DNA of 46,330 nucleotides from Gemmatimonadota bacterium (GTDB lineage: Bacteria > Gemmatimonadota > Gemmatimonadetes > Longimicrobiales > Gaopeijiaceae), in the NCBI GenBank assembly GCA_016873995.1, contig VGVR01000027.1, forward strand, positions 1 to 46,330. The letters are read 5' to 3'. A program made the translations under genes and the position numbers. The notes beneath the pieces were generated by a model, which was given only the letters and a program-made list of their open reading frames with translations, ran no database searches and was not told the DNA's origin. Shown piece after piece: positions 44,743 through 46,330 of the stretch; the first letter of the stretch is position 1, and each line of letters starts with the position of its first letter.

Positions 44743-45495
44743 CTGAAGATCCTCTGCACGAACGACGACGGATACCTCGCATTGGGGATCCGCGTCCTCG
44801 CCTCCGCGGCGAGCGGGCTGGGCACCGTGACGACGGTTGCGCCCGACCGCGAGCAGAGCGCGACCAGCCACTCGCTCACGCTCCATCATCCGCTGCGCGC
44901 CAGGCGCACGACCGACGGGGCGTGGATCGTGGACGGCACGCCGACGGACTGCGTCCTGCTCGCCGTGAACGCGCTCCTGCCGGAGCGCCCCGACGTGTGC
45001 CTCTCGGGGATCAACCACGGGCCCAACATGGGCGAGGACGTGCTCTACTCGGGGACCGTCGCGGCGGCCATGGAGGCGACGGTGATCGGTATCCCAGCGC
45101 TTGCGCTCTCGTACTCCGGAGCGCTGTACGAAGAGCTGGAAGGTTGGGAGTCGGTGATCCAGCGGATCCTCGAGTCCATCCTGGGACGCGAAGGCGGGCT
45201 CCCGCGTGACACGCTCTTCAACGTGAACCTGCCCGCGACTCCACCCTCGGAGGTACGGGGCATCAAGGTCACTTCACTCGGGCAGCGTCGTTTCGCCGAA
45301 GCCATCACGAGAGCCAAGGATCCGCTGGGCCGCGAGTACTACTGGATCGGCGGGGGCGTGGCGACCTGGAAGGGGGCCGACGACTCGGATTTCCAGGCGG
45401 TCGAGGACGGATACGTCTCCGTGACGCCGCTCCACCTCGACTTGACGAACTACGCGCTCCTCGAGGAGATCAGGGGCTGGAATCTGCGGCTCTGA
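44743..45495 (+). CDS. surE: 5'/3'-nucleotidase SurE (probable CTG start)
   Basis: Metal-dependent survival protein, a nucleoside 5'/3'-monophosphate phosphatase. The universal N-terminus MKILCTNDDGYLALGIRVL is present with metal ligands Asp8 and Asp9, and later SGINHGPNMGEDVLYSGTVAAAMEA and FNVNLPATPPSEVRGIKVTSLG. Codon 1 at 44743 is CTG; the frame upstream is open back to the MerR stop (44677) with no ATG, GTG or TTG, and starting at the first downstream TTG (44782) would delete the metal site. GAAGG at 44731-44735 is suitably placed. From CTG the protein has 250 residues, a normal length. Confidence 0.92.
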   Translation: MKILCTNDDGYLALGIRVLASAASGLGTVTTVAPDREQSATSHSLTLHHPLRARRTTDGAWIVDGTPTDCVLLAVNALLPERPDVCLSGINHGPNMGEDVLYSGTVAAAMEATVIGIPALALSYSGALYEELEGWESVIQRILESILGREGGLPRDTLFNVNLPATPPSEVRGIKVTSLGQRRFAEAITRAKDPLGREYYWIGGGVATWKGADDSDFQAVEDGYVSVTPLHLDLTNYALLEEIRGWNLRL

Positions 45496-45518
45496 CCCGC
45501 CGCCAGCCTCGAAAACCT

Positions 45519-45548
45519 TTGTTTCCGCGCGGAGCCGGGGCGTATATT
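45519..45548 (+). promoter_or_regulatory. promoter TTGTTT-N18-TATATT
   Basis: TTGTTT (45519-45524) and TATATT (45543-45548) form a plausible housekeeping-type promoter in an AT-richer pocket between surE and the gene at 45606. It can also be read as TTTG (45518-45521) and TATATTG, close to the Bacteroidetes-type consensus. The leader would be about 50 bases. Confidence 0.5.
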
Positions 45549-45605
45549 GCGGTTCCGAGCGCCGGCGCCCCCAGTGTCCACGTGCCCCGACGGAGTGTTG
45601 GCTCC

Positions 45606-46205
45606 ATGAGCGAGAACAACAGCAACAACAAGGGCGGGCGGCTTCCGCCTCCGGCATTCCCGCCCGGGAGCCGTCGCAAGGTCGTGAGGAGCCCGGCGCC
45701 GTCTGCGCCGCAGACGCCCGCGACGCCCAGCGTGTCCGAGGACGCGTTCATCTCGCCGGACGATCCCATGCCGGCGAGGGCGGACAAGGTCGCTTCGGCG
45801 TTCATTCAGCCCGACGATCCGATCCCAGAGCGCCGACCCGACTCGATGAAGAGCGCATTCATCGCGCCGGAGGATCCGATCCCCAAGCGCGACCTCCTCG
45901 GCGCACGCCGCACCATGGGCAAGCCCGAGGAAGGCGTGGTCACCGGAATCGGCTCGGACGCGCACATGGACAAGGGCGAGTTGGCTGCGGCCGGCGATCC
46001 CCACGTCATGGAGCTCATCGACGCGGTGGGCAAGCTGGCCCAGGCGCTGCGTAGGAAGGGTGAGGCCGGCCTGCGTTCGTCGCCCGAGATGACCCGGTTC
46101 GACGCTACGCTGCGCGCCTACTGCGTGGGGTACCTGGCGGGCCGAAGGGCCGAGGCTCCTCCCGATTTCCTCGATTGGGGCGAGGCGTCGAAGGAAGACG
46201 CGTAG
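45606..46205 (+). CDS. unknown protein with three AFIxPxDPIPxR repeats
   Basis: A 199-residue protein. The N-terminal half is disordered and basic/Pro-rich (about 1-45), then carries three copies of a short repeat: DAFISPDDPMPAR (46-58), SAFIQPDDPIPER (64-76) and SAFIAPEDPIPKR (83-95). The C-terminal half (about 120-195) is folded and helical, with DPHVMELIDAVGKLAQALRR and MTRFDATLRAYCVGYLAGRR. No signal peptide or membrane segment, so probably cytoplasmic. The repeats look like linear binding motifs for a partner. Family not recognised. Own promoter upstream; GGAG at 45592-45595 before ATG 45606; ends with TAG. Confidence 0.78.
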   Translation: MSENNSNNKGGRLPPPAFPPGSRRKVVRSPAPSAPQTPATPSVSEDAFISPDDPMPARADKVASAFIQPDDPIPERRPDSMKSAFIAPEDPIPKRDLLGARRTMGKPEEGVVTGIGSDAHMDKGELAAAGDPHVMELIDAVGKLAQALRRKGEAGLRSSPEMTRFDATLRAYCVGYLAGRRAEAPPDFLDWGEASKEDA

Positions 46206-46273
46206 GGGAGCGGGTCCGCGGGGCTGCAGGGTGGACACTCGACGGACCGCGGGCGACCTTGGTGCCCGATTTC

Positions 46274-46330
46274 GCCCTCGTAGCTCAGGTGGATAGAGCG
46301 ACGGTTTCCTAAACCGTAGGTCCCGCGTTC
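46274..46330 (+). tRNA. tRNA-Arg (anticodon CCT), cut by window end
   Basis: The 5' part of a cloverleaf: acceptor strand GCCCTCG, D-arm with GCTCAGGTGGATAGAGC, anticodon stem ACGGT/ACCGT around loop TTCCTAA (anticodon CCT at 46308-46310), and the start of the T-arm (GCGTTC). The T-arm 3' side and acceptor 3' strand lie beyond the window. Confidence 0.93.

Noticed and set aside
44782..45495. surE starting at 44782
   Set aside because: Removes the NDDG metal-binding motif at the N-terminus.

Overview
The window reads as a high-GC, diderm (lipopolysaccharide-making) bacterial chromosome segment made almost entirely of core genes. The mix of lipid A and outer-membrane assembly genes with a Firmicutes-like arginine-phosphorylation set (mcsA, mcsB, clpC), a bacillithiol gene (bshC) and a fused lpxC-fabZ best fits Gemmatimonadota. 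That placement is an inference from gene content and order. No phage, insertion sequence, CRISPR array or obvious transferred island was seen.

Layout. (1) 1-27520, plus strand: the 3' end of a conserved gene broken by an in-frame amber codon and a strong terminator; prfB with its programmed +1 frameshift; lysS; lolC/E and lolD; mcsA-mcsB-clpC; bamA-ompH; lpxD, lpxC-fabZ, lpxA, a 44-residue membrane protein, lpxB, a DUF374 acyltransferase and lpxK; then rlmH, bshC, a small membrane/coiled-coil protein, murJ, uvrC, gltX and a TPR lipoprotein, followed by tRNA-Gly(CCC). (2) 27731-31197, minus strand: a three-gene redox operon of a GMC oxidoreductase (with a one-base frameshift), an internally duplicated membrane protein and a Gfo/Idh/MocA dehydrogenase. 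(3) 31464-38527, plus strand: a large exported zinc metalloprotease, folP-folB-folK, and three unrecognised exported proteins. (4) 38577-39941, minus strand: an M23/SH3 lipoprotein. (5) 40085-46205, plus strand: a DUF512 radical-SAM protein, der, plsY, gpsA, a MerR-type regulator, surE and a repeat-bearing protein of unknown function; tRNA-Arg(CCT) is cut by the window end.

How it fits together. Region 1 is largely an envelope-building supercluster: lipoprotein release (Lol), barrel-protein insertion and chaperoning (BamA, Skp), most of the Raetz pathway, and peptidoglycan precursor flipping (MurJ), with the McsAB-ClpC protein-quality module in the middle. Most genes overlap by 1-8 bases, so translational coupling is the rule.

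The most unusual observations are: lpxB and surE have no ATG, GTG or TTG that keeps their conserved N-terminus, and both have CTG exactly where the family begins (folP may too); the in-frame amber codon at 231; the duplicated membrane protein in the redox operon; a Ser in place of the first Arg of the McsB RDXXRA motif; and several operator-like repeats or palindromes in the divergent intergenic regions.
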